From: Endothia cerciana
Taxonomy: Eukaryota > Ascomycota > Sordariomycetes > Diaporthales > Cryphonectriaceae
Reading direction: 5' to 3'
Length of the DNA stretch: 64,000 nucleotides
NCBI GenBank assembly: GCA_026119935.1
Contig: JALRMH010000011.1
Span: 124,001 to 188,000, forward strand
Shown here piece by piece: positions 33,801 to 46,076 of the stretch; position 1 is the first letter of the stretch, and every line of letters begins with the position of its first letter. A program made the position numbers and the translations under genes. Under the pieces are notes generated by a model, which ran no database searches, was not told the DNA's origin, and was given only the letters and a program-made list of their open reading frames with translations.

Positions 33801-35031
33801 GATTATCCCGATTCCCTGGTCCTCGTTAGGCATGTCCATTGCCCTCATACGTACGTCCCTTCATTGGTCCCTTCCCTAACAAAGCCTTCTGCCCTGTCGA
33901 TGAGTCTTTGCGTACTCTCGAGACGGTTCCAATCCAGTCAAGTAAGGAAAAGGGACCGGCCGGAGGGGGTGGGGGTGTGGTTGGAAGATGCTGGAGCTGT
34001 CCCTCAGTATATAAATGCACTAGGCCCTGCATACCTGCATGGCGGAAGAGCACCACACTGCTTTCCTGCTCCGTTATTCTCGCGACGTTTCTTACTAATT
34101 CTATCGCACCCTGGATCCGTCAAGTCGGTGTATTCTCCTCGGCCCTTCCTAGAAGATTGTTGTGTACTGTTACCCGCCCACCTCACTCGACGTGTGTCCA
34201 AGTCTTTGCTCGAGTACCGCCCCATCCACAACCTGTCAACACCAAGACATCACCTCCTTCGTTATAGTCTGGGGCTTTGGTTCCAAACCCCCTCGAGGGC
34301 CGAATTGGCTCACCCCACCTTGGAAGGGCCCAGTGGCTGCGGTGCGGAGACGCTGCGCCTGTGTTTCTGTCCGACACGACGTTGCCTTCCTGTCGAGCCA
34401 CAGCAGAGGCGGCACAGCCCAGGGCAACGCGCACCAGAACTGGATAGCAGAGTGTGTACATGGCTGCTATTAGGGCTCTGGTACATATACAAGTCCTCCG
34501 GGGTACGACCACAGCTGCGGCCAGCCAACCTCTGTTCTACCGGCACGCCCAGGTAGCCTTCGAGTTACACCGGCTTGTTTCAGTCGCCTCTGTTGAGCTG
34601 CTTTATAAACGGTTCTGGCCTGCTCGCCCCAGTGCGGTGCTTGGTTCCTGCTCTCCTGGGCCTCTACACGTAACTGCGCACAGCGGCGGAAAATAATTGG
34701 TCTGTCTTGCTCCTCCTCGAATCCCCAGTATCTCTTGTCTCGGCCAGATATTCCTGCCACGACCAGGATATCTAAGAGTTCCCAGGCAGGTATCAAGCTC
34801 TCAGACTTCGGCACTTCCGGGCCCTTCTGGGTGGGTAGTCTGAGGCTAACCTGCGCGGTCCTGGGGGCACCAGCGCTCTGTGCTACCAATTCTCGGCCGA
34901 CGATGTGAGGGGGATCATTCGAGGACCGCGCTGAACGGAAGGACACAAACTCGGCCTCGACTTTGCGGTCGACACCGTCATAACGAATATTCTTCCGATA
35001 AGTGTCGTCTCCGGAAACCGTTGCTGCCACC
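30846..35031. other. Gene-poor 4.2-kb gap
   Basis: The longest gene-free stretch between genes apart from the window start. Open frames up to 258 codons (33780-34556, plus) occur but lack any domain, overlap opposite-strand frames, and have Cys/Arg/Ser-rich translations typical of noncoding GC-rich DNA. A TCACC pentamer array and short TACTCCGTA motifs are present. No transposon ends or transposase remnants were seen. Confidence 0.45.
32742..32777. repeat. Pentamer tandem repeat, unit TCACC
   Basis: About seven perfect copies of the 5-nt unit (reading CTCACCTCACC), intergenic. It does not match the fungal telomere unit TTAGGG. Confidence 0.93.
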
Positions 35032-38000
35032 ATGGCTCCTGAAGGGTCAGCCGTGGGCGACTTCAAGCCTCGAGAACCATCCCCGGCGTTGGCCAACAAG
35101 CAGAACTCGCCCTCAAAGAAGCCAAACACAAGGAAGCGGACAAAGACAGGCTGTTTAAGTAAGTGGACCCGTCGGCAGTCTTCTTGGACGTGTCCAACTA
35201 TCCGCGGTGTATTAATGACTCTGACGTGCGGCAGCGTGTCGAAAACGCCGCATCAAATGCGACGAGGGAAAGCCGATATGCAATAACTGTATCAAGTCCA
35301 AGAGGCAATGCGAGGGCTACAATCAGCGAGTTGTCTTCAAGAGCCCGATGGGTGCGCTATCCGGGAGCCACTTCGGGCCTTTGCCATACCATCCCCATCA
35401 CGATCCGACTGAAGCACTCGTCAACGCGCAGTTGTCCGCAAGCCAGGGGAAGACGTCTTCTTCGTTGCAAGGGCCGCTTCCGATCATCGCGCCCAAGCCC
35501 CCGAGCCTAGATTACGGCAATGCCGCGCACTTTCCATATCTCGGTGCCCATCCCGGCATACATCGCGCCAACTCGACGGCCTCTCTCGGCCTGGGAATAC
35601 ACCAGCCGCAGTACGTCGTGGGTGCCATGTCGCCTGGGCCTTACTTTGCGCAGCCAGGCCTCAGAATGACAACTTCCCCGACCCAGATGAGCCAGCCCGA
35701 CATGTTTGACTTCCAGATGACACCTCAGCAGCCTCCAAACGTCCTCACGTTGCCTGAACGCCGACACACGGCCCACTCGATCATCGACAGACCGGCTATC
35801 TCGCCCACGATACTATGTACACCGTCTATATCACAGCCGCAATCTGACAGACCCGAGCCATCGGAGCAAGCCGAGTCTTGGGTGTTTGACGAAGATGATT
35901 TGTCTTTCGACTCGGAGGAAGACGGGATACTTGTCAACGGGTTCTCAAGCCTCGGCGCAAACAGCATTGATTCGATGGTGGCGAACGATTTGAGCGCATC
36001 ACTGGACCCACACGGGACACAAGTCAGATCGTTCCACGCGCTTGCGGAGGAGAACGTGCTGGTCAACTATATGCCGTCTCTCTCCGACACACCTCTGAAT
36101 GACCCAAAGACGCGGGACGTGTTCTGGTATTTTGTGAACGTCACGGCTCCAGCTATCAACCCGTATGAGCGCAACCCATCACGACCACTTTCAGGCGAGC
36201 CGATCCCAAGATCTTATCAGCATATTTGGACATGTGAGTTCTTTCCCACGAACCCTCATTTTCTCGAGAAGCCTTTCTAAGTCTCCTTAGACGTCTTCCC
36301 GCTTCAGTCTTTTCAGCACCCAGCTCTACTACAAGCCATCCTGGCCCTGGGAAGTCTGCAGATGGCAGAGCTCTCGGGCGGTGCCCACACTGCTCCGTGG
36401 GTGCACTCGAGTCGCTGCATAACCAGGATGTCCAAGACCTACCAGAGCGCCGAAAGGCGGGCCCAGCCTGCTACGTTGGCTGCCACATTGCTGCTGGCTT
36501 TCTTTGAGGTCTGGGCTTCCAACCACGATAAGTGGTGTACACACATGATGGGAGCGCGGCAAATCATCAGGGAGACGCCGTTCCGGCAGGTGAGCAGGCA
36601 GATCTGGACTCTCCACCGGCAGCGGTTTCAGCAGTGGGCAGAACTGGAGGCGCAGAACCCGTTTGCCGCCTTCATGCCGCAGACTGGGCGTCCGAGCCAC
36701 GAGCTCGCGGAGGTGGATCTGGACCTGGTGAGGAGCATTACCAGCAATCCTGTCTACTTTGTGGAGGGTGCGGGCGCCTCATGGCAGCCGGACCCGAGGA
36801 ATTGCACCGAACGGGACCTCGAAAATTACGAGCATCTCGCCGATCTATATTGGTGGTTCTGCAAGATGGATGTCTATCAGGCCATGCTTGGAGGATCCAA
36901 GTTATTGTGAGTCCTCAGATATTATCTGCCCATGGTCGTCGACTGAGGACGCTGACACGGGCACAGCATGGAGTATGACCTCTGGACGCAGTGTCCGCCA
37001 CGAGCACCGATTAATAGGATCAACCAGATGTAAGAAAACGTGACACCCCCCCCCCCCCAACACCAGAGAGACACCCAGCTAATCTGAGCTCAGATATGGG
37101 ACCTTCGACCACCTGGTACTCCTCCTAGGCCGCGTGGCCAACTTCGCCGCCAACGACCTCCCGCGCAAACACAAAGCGCGAGCCCGCGAGCGCGGCGCAA
37201 GCGCATCGCCAAATGGTCCCAACTCACCACCGATGTTTGCAGGCATGTTCCCCGGCCGCGGCAGCATCCAGCTCCCGCGCGGGCTGAGCCCGCCACGCGA
37301 CGGCTTCGTCCCTGCCGAGAAGACCTGGGAAGATATGGACCTGGAGACGTCCACCCAGCAAGCCCTGGAAGAATGGGCCGCGATCCTTGAGGCGTTCAAC
37401 CTGTTCAAGCACAGCCTGGGTCCGGACTTCCAGGCCCTGGGCGAGGACATCCAACCTGCTCGGGACTCGCCTTTCTCACCCACGTCTACGTACCGCACCT
37501 ACAGTATCGCGGGAATATGGATGAATTTCTACATGGGCTTGGTGGTCCTGCACAGGGCGCACCCTAGCATGCCACCGTTCGCGATGATCGCGGCGCACAT
37601 GTGCGCGAGGCAGACGGAGCCGTTCTCGAACGAGATTGGCAAGATCGTGGCGGGTATCACGGAGGACTGGGCGGCAGAGACGATGGTCAGTGCGCTGGTC
37701 GCGTCGACGTATATTGAGTGCTGCTTCCCGCTTTTCGTGGGTGCGGTCCAGGTATGACTGATGCTTCCTTATCGTGTCGAACCTGGAAGGAGACGACGGA
37801 CTTGCTGACCCGCCCGCCGCAGTTCCGGGACAAGTTGCAGAGACAGTGGGCCATCAGGCGTCTTCACGACATCACGCGACTGACAGGATGGAAGACGGGC
37901 CATCAGATCGCGAACGGCTGCGAGGGCGCGTGGCGCAAGGCCGCCGCGATGGGCGTCGCGCCTCCATACGAGCCCGAGTCGGAGTCTGATGCGTTGAGGC

Positions 38001-38152
38001 ATGGCTATACGAGTCGCAGGATAGATGAGCGCATCCAGGAGATAGATGAGGGCCAGAGCAGGCCTGTCCTGAAGAGGAAAGACCGGGCGCATGTGGCCTT
38101 TGGGTTGCTGAGTGTTGACGAGGATCTGGACAGGTTGAGCTTAGAAGACTAG
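35032..38152 (+). CDS. Zn2Cys6 fungal-specific transcription factor
   Basis: Nuclear regulator. Exons 35032-35158, 35235-36233, 36291-36906, 36967-37029, 37094-37751 and 37823-38152 give 930 aa. The start at 35032 has a strong CCACCATGG context. The binuclear cluster at about residues 40-70 is complete: six cysteines spaced C-x2-C-x6-C-x6-C-x2-C-x6-C in GCLTCRKRRIKC and ICNNC, ending KRQCEGYNQRVVFK. Intron 1 lies inside the cluster, between the first two cysteines. A long Pro/Ser/Gln-rich linker with an acidic patch (DEDDLSFDSEEDG) follows. The C-terminal half matches the fungal TF middle-homology region (FQHPALLQAILALGSLQMAEL, LAATLLLAFFEVW, GARQIIRET). The basic GCLTCRKRRIKCDEG-CEGYNQRVVF signature marks a conserved filamentous-ascomycete subgroup whose target I do not know. 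Intron 4 contains a 13-C run. Confidence 0.9.
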
Positions 38153-38516
38153 GTCGGTACAGGTGAATATGTTCCCGCGTGAAAACGATCTTCAGTGGGC
38201 GCGGACGTATCCCATGGAGTTGTGGGACGTCTCGATGCAAGTGTAAGTCTTCAATGCTTCTAATCGTCAATAGAATAATGATACAAACCGCCCCCGAACG
38301 TCCCTGCCTCTCTGATGGGTCTCGTTTTCACATTTGCTCTGATCGTCATGCATCCAGGGGAAAGCGAGATTTTGTCCCCTCTGGCCCATGCCCAAATCGT
38401 CCAAGGTACCGTCCCTTGGATAGCCGGGATCCGACGCCTTTTCCCAGCCCTTTTGCGGATATCGTCGCCGCCACTGACTAGATAAGTGTTCATATTCTCC
38501 GCGGACACCGTGTGCG
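38153..38516. other. Convergent 3' region Zn2Cys6 regulator / PUP2
   Basis: 364 nt with both 3' ends. Nothing else seen. Confidence 0.5.
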
Positions 38517-39435
38517 TTAGTTTGCAGGCACACGCTCCACAACCGTAGCCATCTCCTCGTCCGTGTATATCCGGAATCCCTTCTCCTTGGTCACGCTTGC
38601 CAGCTGCACGTTCTTGGAATCCAGCTTCTCCTCCATCACCTGCTTCAGCGTCTTCAGCACCAACGTCTCTGCGTCCGTCAGGGTAAGAGACTGTGGACAG
38701 GTTAGTGACGACCCAGACGGCAGGTATAGCCTCACACGGGAGACTGTTGGTGGGGCTGATCAAAACTCACCTTGTGGTACTCATTCTGCAACTCCGCCTG
38801 CGCACCCTCACTGCCGCTCCCGATCGCCTTGGCATCATACCGGTAGAACGTCCCCGTGGGCTCGGCATGGTACAGGCTCGGACCGTCCTCGTCGTAGCCG
38901 GCGATCAGCAGCGCCACGCCGAAGGGCCTGCTCATGATGCTCTCCTCCCCGTCGGCGGACTCGCCGAAGCGCAGGGCCAGGTCGCAGATAGCCTGGGTGC
39001 AGGACTCGACCCGCAGGGCCTCGTTGTAGTTGAAGGCGTGGCTCTGGCACTCGACGCGGGCGTGCTCGACCATGCTGCGGGCGTCGGCCTGCAGCCCGCT
39101 CATGGCGCACCCGATGTGCCGATCGATCTCGACGATCTTCTCGACGGAGGAGGTCTCGAGCAGGGTGGACGTCACGCGCTTCTCGACGCCGAGCACGACG
39201 CCCTCGTTGGTCGCGACGCCGATCGCCGTGGAGCCGAGCTTGATCGCCTCGAGGGAGTACTCGACCTGGAAGAGGCGGCCCTCGGGGGAGAAGGTGTTGA
39301 TGCCCCGGTCTGGAAGGGGAAAAGGTAGATAGATCAGTAGGAGTCGTGCGAGGGTGGGAGGGGCGGGAGACTGGAAGGGGGGATGGGGGCTGGGGGAGGG
39401 GTGAACTGACCGTATTCTGATCTTGCCATAAACAT
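38517..39435 (-). CDS. PUP2: 20S proteasome subunit alpha-5
   Basis: Structural alpha-ring subunit of the 20S core particle, in cytosol and nucleus. Minus-strand exons 39411-39435 (25 nt), 38771-39309 and 38517-38690 give 245 aa, normal for the family. The N-terminal proteasome-alpha signature reads SEYDRGINTFSPEGRLFQVEYSLEA, interrupted by intron 1 after the Tyr of SEY. Further family blocks are KLGSTAIGVATNEGVVLGVEKR, DRHIGCAMSGLQADAR, RPFGVALLIAGYDEDGP and GSGSEGAQ. The C-terminus SVTKEKGFRIYTDEEM belongs to alpha-5 rather than other alpha subunits. The short first exon is easily missed by annotation. Confidence 0.96.
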
Positions 39436-39918
39436 CTTGGCGGTATTTGGAGGGTTGCCTGGCGAGAAGGGTTGACGGTATGGAAGATAATGGGGGGATT
39501 CAAAAGCTGGCGTGGAAAGGTGGTTTTGCGAGAGTGCGAGAAGGGTAGGATGGGAAATAGCTGTGGTCTTCGAGGGTCGTTCTTTGAAGGTTAAAGTTGA
39601 GCTCCAGGCAGGTAAGGTGACGCACCCCTGTCGCTGGCTGCGGGAGCTACAGCTGCTATAATGTACGGAGTTCAGTAGCAGAGAGAGGTGAGCACTGACC
39701 AGGCCACGCTAGGGCCCAGGCTCGCACCTGGGGGGGGGGGGGGCGGGTTGCTGTTGCAGTGACGCGCTTTGATGCCCGCCAATCTATCGCGACTTTACCG
39801 TCCAAGTACTAGTAAACAGATCGAACCAGACAGCCTCCCCGTCAGCACCCCAAATATTGCCGTACTACATGCCACGGTCACGAGTGCATGTTCGCGACTC
39901 CAGATGTGATCCATCGCC
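39436..39918. promoter_or_regulatory. Divergent promoter region PUP2 / GCP2
   Basis: 483 nt between divergent starts, with a 14-G run at 39730-39743. The PUP2-proximal part is purine-rich on the plus strand. I see no clear match to a proteasome-type control element, but did not search exhaustively. Confidence 0.45.
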
Positions 39919-42807
39919 ATGTCCGCCCCAATCAGATATGGCGACAACCGGAGAAGCAATGGCTCGACGGCAGACAAGGCGTCCTCGCGAGTGCCCCGCA
40001 TGAACGCCCAGGAGGGTGCCACCAGGACACAGAGGCCCGGCGGCAACTCACCAGCCTCGGGACCGGAAAGGCCAGCGCATAAGAGGACGCTGTCAGGCAA
40101 TCCGCGAACGAACAGCATGAGGTCGGCCGAGGAGCGGGAGAAGCGCACCGACAAGCACACGGTGACGACGCGCGAGACCATGGTCTCGAGGGTCAAGAGC
40201 CCTGACCAGAGGCATATGCGGTCTATGTCGAAGGCCCAGCCAAGGGCGTCGGATGGCAGGAGAAGCGTAGAGACGAGGTCTAAGGAGGCGAGGCAGGAGG
40301 TGCCCCCGCAAGGCATGCACGCCCAGAGTCCATCAATATACGTGTGCGAAATGAGATGAGGGTGTTTGTGTGCTAATGTTGCGCAACGATAGCTCCTTGG
40401 GAACCGGAAGCGACCCTCTTACCGCATTCCTCTGCGCCACTGGCGTCTCGAATATCCATACCGCCGCTGGCGTCGCAGGCGCCATCGTCAGTGCAACCGA
40501 GACCGTTGTCCGAATTGCCCCTGGAAGCGCAAGAGGCCGTCATATTGGAAGACCTCCTGTACGTGTTCATGGGCTATGAGGGACAGTACGTGCGCTTCGG
40601 CAAAGGGTACGACCCGAACGAGGAACGAGATCGACTCGCCGGTCCGCCGTACCGCATCCTGCCAGGCTTGGACCCGAGCTTACAAGACCTCACAATGTCC
40701 ATGCTGAAGATGGCCACATACTACACGGCGCTGGAAATGTTTGTGGACGTTCAGAGCCGGGAGGAGTTTGGGTCTGTCAACCATGCGCTGTGCGCCTCAA
40801 TACGGAAGTTCTTGCAGGACTATCTGGTCCTGATCGCCCAGCTGGAGACCCAGTTCATCACGAACGACGCTTTCACATTACATGTCCTCAACATCCACAT
40901 CTTACCTACGAGCCATATGATGTTCCAGCTCTATTCCTTGGCACACGAGTTGCTAAAACGGAATGCGCTCCTGGACGACGAGACCGACGAATCTAGCGAC
41001 GGCGCGGATGATTTCGATCAGATCCTCGAGCAGCTGAGGGATGGTGGAGAGCTCGTACCAGGGAACATGACGGGGAAGAAGATCTGCAAGGGAGGAGTGG
41101 TGCTCGGTCTTATCACAAAACGATTAGAAACCATGTCTGGAGACCCAGCCGCCAGAGAACTGCTCACAACGCTGCTTAGAGACTCAAGTAGACCGTACAT
41201 GGTCATGCTGAACGAATGGCTACACCATGGCAGCATCAATGACCCGCACGGCGAGTTCTTGATCAAGGAGCAGAAGAGCTTACGGCGGGAGAGACTGCAA
41301 CAAGACTATACGGACGAGTACTGGGAGAGACGGTACACTATTCGCGACAAGGAGGTTCCGCCGCAGCTCGAGGGGGTCAAGGAGAAATGTCTCCTCGCCG
41401 GAAAGTACCTGAACGTCGTGAGGGAATGCGGCGGCGTCGACGTCAGCAAAGATGTCAAAGACAAGCCAAAATCCTTTGACGATAACAGATTCCAGGAGAA
41501 TGTCAACAATGCCTACTCTCACGCGAACGAGTCCTTGATGCAGCTGTTGCTCACGACACATGCGCTACCTGATCGCCTGCGGTCTTTGAAGCACTACTTT
41601 TTCCTCGATCCCTCCGACTACTTTAACTACTTCCTAGAGCTCGGAGCCTCCGAACTACGAAAGCCTGTTCAAGTCGTCAATACCGTCAAGTTGCAGTCGC
41701 TGCTTGACTTGGTCCTGAGACAGCCAGGCAGCATTGTCGCTATGGATCCTTTCAAGGAGGATGTGAAGGTTCAGATAAACGAGATTACTCTCATCAAGTC
41801 TCTTCAGCGCGTTGTTAACATCACCGGTATTGAAGAGGGCGGGTCGTTGCAACCCCTGAAGGACCAACCGATGGAGAGCGACAAGAGGGCCAACGGCTTT
41901 ACCTCCTTGCAGCTGGACTACGCCCTGCCGTTCCCGGTATCGCTTGTCATCAGTCGGAAGACAATCTGGAGATACCAGGCCTTGTTCCGATACCTCTTGT
42001 CCCTACGCCACCTCGAGTCACAACTGACCTTGGCGTGGCAAGTGCAGAGCAGGGCCTTTGTGTGGTACCGGAAGAGCTCGAATAAGGAGCTGGAGCTGTG
42101 GAAGAGGCGCATCTGGACGCTCCGGGCTCGGATGCTGGTTTTCGTCCAACAGCTCCTGTATTTCTGCACGGCAGAGGTCATAGAGCCGAATTGGCAGTCA
42201 CTCATGTCCCGGCTGAAGACGAAGGACGACGGGACGTCCAAGGGCCTGGACCGGACAGTCGATGAGCTGATGCAGGATCACGTGGACTTCCTGGATACCT
42301 GCTTGAAGGAGTGCATGTTGACGAACAGCAAGCTTCTCAGGGTGAGTTCGAACACTTGCGCGTCGTGACGAGTTTCAGGTGTTATGGCTGACCCAGCCGC
42401 CTCAGGTCCACTCCAAGCTCATGAACAACTGCAATACGTTCACATCAAGTATCGACTGGATAACAAGGAACCTAGAGAGGGCAGATCCAGACCTGCAGGG
42501 CCCGACGAAACCGAGGAATGTGACAGACGAGCAGTGGAAGCAAGTGCAGGCCAATCGAGAGAAATGGCAGTCGGCGCACGGCGAATCTTCCAAGACACCT
42601 GAAGCGCAGTTTACCATGATCATGGACACGCTGAAGGCTTGGGAGTACAACTTTGGCAGGCATCTGAAGATCCTCCTCGATGCCTTGAACCACTATGCGG
42701 CTACGGAAACAGTCGTGCTGCTCAGTCTCTGTGCAAGACTGAGCGCTGCGAGCCAGGGATCGGAGCACACCGCATTGAGAACTGACGATGACTCTACTAT
42801 CAGTTGA
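39919..42807 (+). CDS. SPC97: Gamma-tubulin complex component 2 (GCP2 / Spc97)
   Basis: Core subunit of the gamma-tubulin small complex that nucleates microtubules at spindle pole bodies. Proposed exons 39919-40312, 40393-42341 and 42406-42807 give 914 aa. The N-terminal 130 residues are basic and disordered (HKRTLSGNPRTNS, KRTDKHTVTTRETMVSRVKSPDQR). The GRIP1-type domain begins around AVILEDLLYVFMGYEGQYVRF. The linker contains LLTTLLRDSSRPYMVMLNEWLHHG and FLIKEQ, and the gamma-tubulin-binding C-terminal domain includes LRSLKHYFFLDPSDYFNYFLELG, LQLDYALPFPVSLVISRKTIWRYQALFRYLL and DHVDFLDTCLKECMLT. The first intron boundary is not settled: the only in-phase joins use either a GC donor at 40313 or a weak GTCCAT donor at 40328 (which would give 919 aa). 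The rest is solid. Confidence 0.92.
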
Positions 42808-43599
42808 GCAGTTGTGCTCCTCAAGCTGTTTGTGGTTGAGACGATTGCATGCTTACCGGCGTTCGTTTGTTCCTCCGAGTCTTACTCACACATAGCTTTA
42901 TACGGGCGTTCGAAAACGGATGACGGTCGGAATGGGTACGGATAGCACGGCTGTACGTGCAATACTGTAGACTCAATGATACCATGTACAAGTGCACGAG
43001 CACATTGACAATCTCAATAAGTCTTGGTGGAAGCCGCCTAGGTAATAAAATCTGCAGCCGCAGTAATTTGTTCTCCAGGGGGGGGCCATGCGTTGCCCCT
43101 GAGTATCGATAGGGGCCACAACGGCCTAGCGCGGCGGCATCACATCTAGCAGTTTGAGCATCAGATGGAAGTGGAGTGCCGGCCGGCAAGGCTGAGGTGT
43201 GGGTGGACGGGGACAGCACGTCACAGCGTGGTAATTGACGCCGGAGCTCTGCGTCTCCCCAACACCACGATGACATACGCCACAAAATAATCATCTCTCT
43301 GCTTTCCGACTCCAGGGCTCATTTTCGAGACACTCGTTTTACTCGACACTTGATTCTCTTCTGCAAGACTTGTGATTATCCATTCATTCAAAACAACTAC
43401 CGAGTAGTATTCGCCTTCAGTCAACACAGGACCGGTTCTCTGTAAGGCCCGTGCTGTGCTGGCTTTATCTTCCACGCAACCTACGACATCACCGTTCAGG
43501 AAATGATGGCGTGAAACCGGGACAGCACCTCTTCGATAGACTCCGAATGCCCCGAGCTCGCACCTCTACCTGAACCGACGCTCGTCAGAATCCGCCACG
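42808..43599. other. Intergenic region GCP2 / LSB6
   Basis: No gene seen in 792 nt. The last 250 nt are probably the LSB6 leader, with CA- and CT-rich sequence before the start. Confidence 0.5.
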
Positions 43600-46076
43600 A
43601 TGCCTCGGAACCGCCCACCCACGACAGGCTACGAGCGCCTGGAGCAGGCCGACCACTCCAGCGACGACTCCGACGATGACATTATGGTGAACAGCTTCGC
43701 CTCGCTGCAACACCCCGCAGCTCCCCGAGGCAACCTCACGACCCAACCGCGTCCGCACTCAGGCATGGCCTCCCCGCGTGGCTACGGCGGGAGAAGCGGG
43801 GGGGGCAGACCCCGGAACCACCGGCGCGGCAGGAGCAATTCGGGGATCGACATGGGGGCGCTGAACGCGAGACTGGAGCGCTGGACCGCGGAGATCAAGG
43901 GCAAGTTCAAGAGGGGGAAGAAGGGCCGGCACGGCGAGGACGACGAGAGGCTCGAGATCCACCACAGCGTGTTCCAGGCGCCCGAGGGCGTGAGACCCGC
44001 CACGGCACAGACCCTGGCCGCGCCGCAGGAGGGCGTCATGACCAGGGACGAGTTCGAGGTCATCGTCGAGAGCGTACGGGTGGCCATCGAGCAGGGCGTG
44101 CACCCTCGCATGATCTCGCAGGGCAGCTCGGGGAGCTACTTCGCCCGGAACCCGGATGGCAAGGTGGTGGGTGTGTTCAAGCCCAAGGACGAGGAGCCGT
44201 ACGCGGCGGGAAATCCGAAATGGAACAAGTGGATTCACAGGAATCTGTTTCCCTGCTGTTTCGGCAGAGCATGGTATGTGGGATCCGTCTTCTCCCTGGG
44301 CCCTGCGGCATCTTGGCTAACATGTGATAGTCTCATTCCCAACCTCTCGTACGTTAGTGAGGCGGCAGCCTACACTCTTGACTGCCAACTGCGGACACAT
44401 ATGGTACCATATACCGATGTCGTGTGGCTCTCTTCGAAATCATTTCACTATCCGTTCTGGGATCGCTATAACTATTCCAGGAACAGGAAACCATTACCAG
44501 AAAAGCCCGGAAGCTTTCAGGTCTTCCTCAAGGGCTTCAAAGATGCCAATATCTTTCTGCGGGAGCATCCCTGGCCAGATCAGTACCTGTCAGGGTACCG
44601 GACCAATGATACCCATCGAAACAAGCGCAAGGGATGGGGGGACAACTGCCGCACGATAACAGGGGGCTCGCAAGACGACGGCGTTGATGAGGATGGATAT
44701 GACACACCAGATCGCGTCCCCGGTCCTGGCAATTTCGTATGGACCGAGGGGCTCAAACAAGCCTTCCGAGAAGAGCTCGAGAAGCTTGTTATTTTGGACT
44801 ACATCATGCGGAATACTGACCGCGGCCTGGACAATTGGATGATCAAGGTGGACTGGCAGACGCAGGAAGTTTCGATAGTATCAGACCCAGTGCAACTGAA
44901 CACGGATACGTCGGAGCAGGAAGAGGGCCCCCGGCCCGTGGACTTGTCGCAAAGACAGCCTCAGGATCGCTCTGCGTACCCCTACAAGGTTCAGAAGCCT
45001 ATGAATGCATCCAGCCCTGGGGAGCGACCGAGAGATCCGAAGATCACTATCGGGGCCATTGACAACTCACTGTCGTGGCCCTGGAAACACCCGGATGCTT
45101 GGCGGAGGTGAGGACTGTTCAGATTCCAGACAGAGGCGAACACCAGGCTGACGCTGAACACAGTTTCCCATTCGGTTGGTTATTCCTACCCGTGGATCTC
45201 ATTGGAAGACCGTTCTCTCAGAAAACGCGGGATCATTTCCTCCCGCTGCTCACATCCACAGCCTGGTGGAGCCAAACACAGCACGCATTGAGGAAAATCT
45301 TCCAGGTCGACCCTGATTTCCAAGAAAAGATGTTCTCACGTCAAATCGCGGTCATGAAAGGCCAGGCATGGAACGTCGTCGAGACACTGAAGACACTGGA
45401 TCACGGCCCACTAGAGCTCACCCGACGCGCAAAGGTATGCGTGTGGGACGATCTGGTAGACGTTCCCGTAGCCGTCCCCATGAGGGTGACATCGTCCGAG
45501 ATGCGCCGACGCACGGAAGAAGATTTCCAGAAGGGCATCGAGGAAGAAATGGACATCGGCGCCGCGAACTCGACATCGCCATCCGCCGCCGATCTTCTCG
45601 GCATGGCCAGCCCTGCCGTCCAGATGCCAAATGCCGGTAGGTTCGAGCTGTCAGGCAACGTCACTGATACAGCGCTGGACGATACGCCATCCACGGAAGA
45701 CTCGCTGGTCCACAACAGCGGTAACACGGCAGCCTCATCACCGACGCGGACGACCAAGGATCGCCCGAAGCTGCCACGCCCGTTGGCGGGCGGAGCCAGC
45801 TTCCCCGGACCGCACCGGTCCAGTCCCATCATCAACATCTCAACGCCCCAGCGGGAGCGCAGGTACTCGTATGCGACGGCCCTCGCGCGGCGGAACAGTC
45901 ACACGATCGCCCAGCAGTTGCACGGGTACGGCGATGGCCCGAGATATGATGATGACGATGTCGAAGGTGATCTGGGCTATGCTGCCGCTGAGGGTATGGA
46001 GGGGAACCAGCGGAAGGTCATTGTTGAGAGGCTTGAGCCGGTCAAGGCGAGGAATCCTGTGTTCACATGGTGCTGA
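43600..46076 (+). CDS. LSB6: Type II phosphatidylinositol 4-kinase
   Basis: Phosphorylates phosphatidylinositol to PI4P on endosomal, vacuolar or plasma membranes. Exons 43600-44273, 44331-45107 and 45164-46076 give 787 aa. After an Arg/Gly-rich N-terminus comes the type II PI3/4-kinase fold. It shows the P-loop-like SQGSSGSYFARNPDGKVVGVFKPKDEEPYAAGNPKW, then the Cys-rich palmitoylation motif CCFGRAC (here split by intron 1), LSYVSEAAAYTLDCQLR and PYTDVVWL. The catalytic segment LEKLVILDYIMRNTDRGLDNWMIK and IGAIDNSLSWPWKHPD act as the lipid-kinase catalytic and metal-binding loops. WLFLPVDLIGRPFSQKTRDHFLPLL follows. The last 200 residues are a disordered, Ser/Thr-rich extension typical of fungal members. 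Intron 1 is stop-free and divisible by three. Confidence 0.94.

Noticed and set aside
33780..34556. 258-codon plus-strand frame in the 4.2-kb gap
   Set aside because: No domain, Cys/Arg/His-rich, and overlapped by equally long opposite-strand frames.
39795..40316. 173-codon minus-strand frame with hydrophobic stretches resembling a membrane protein
   Set aside because: It is antisense to the basic N-terminal exon of GCP2, whose Arg-rich codons read as Leu/Ser/Ala on the other strand.
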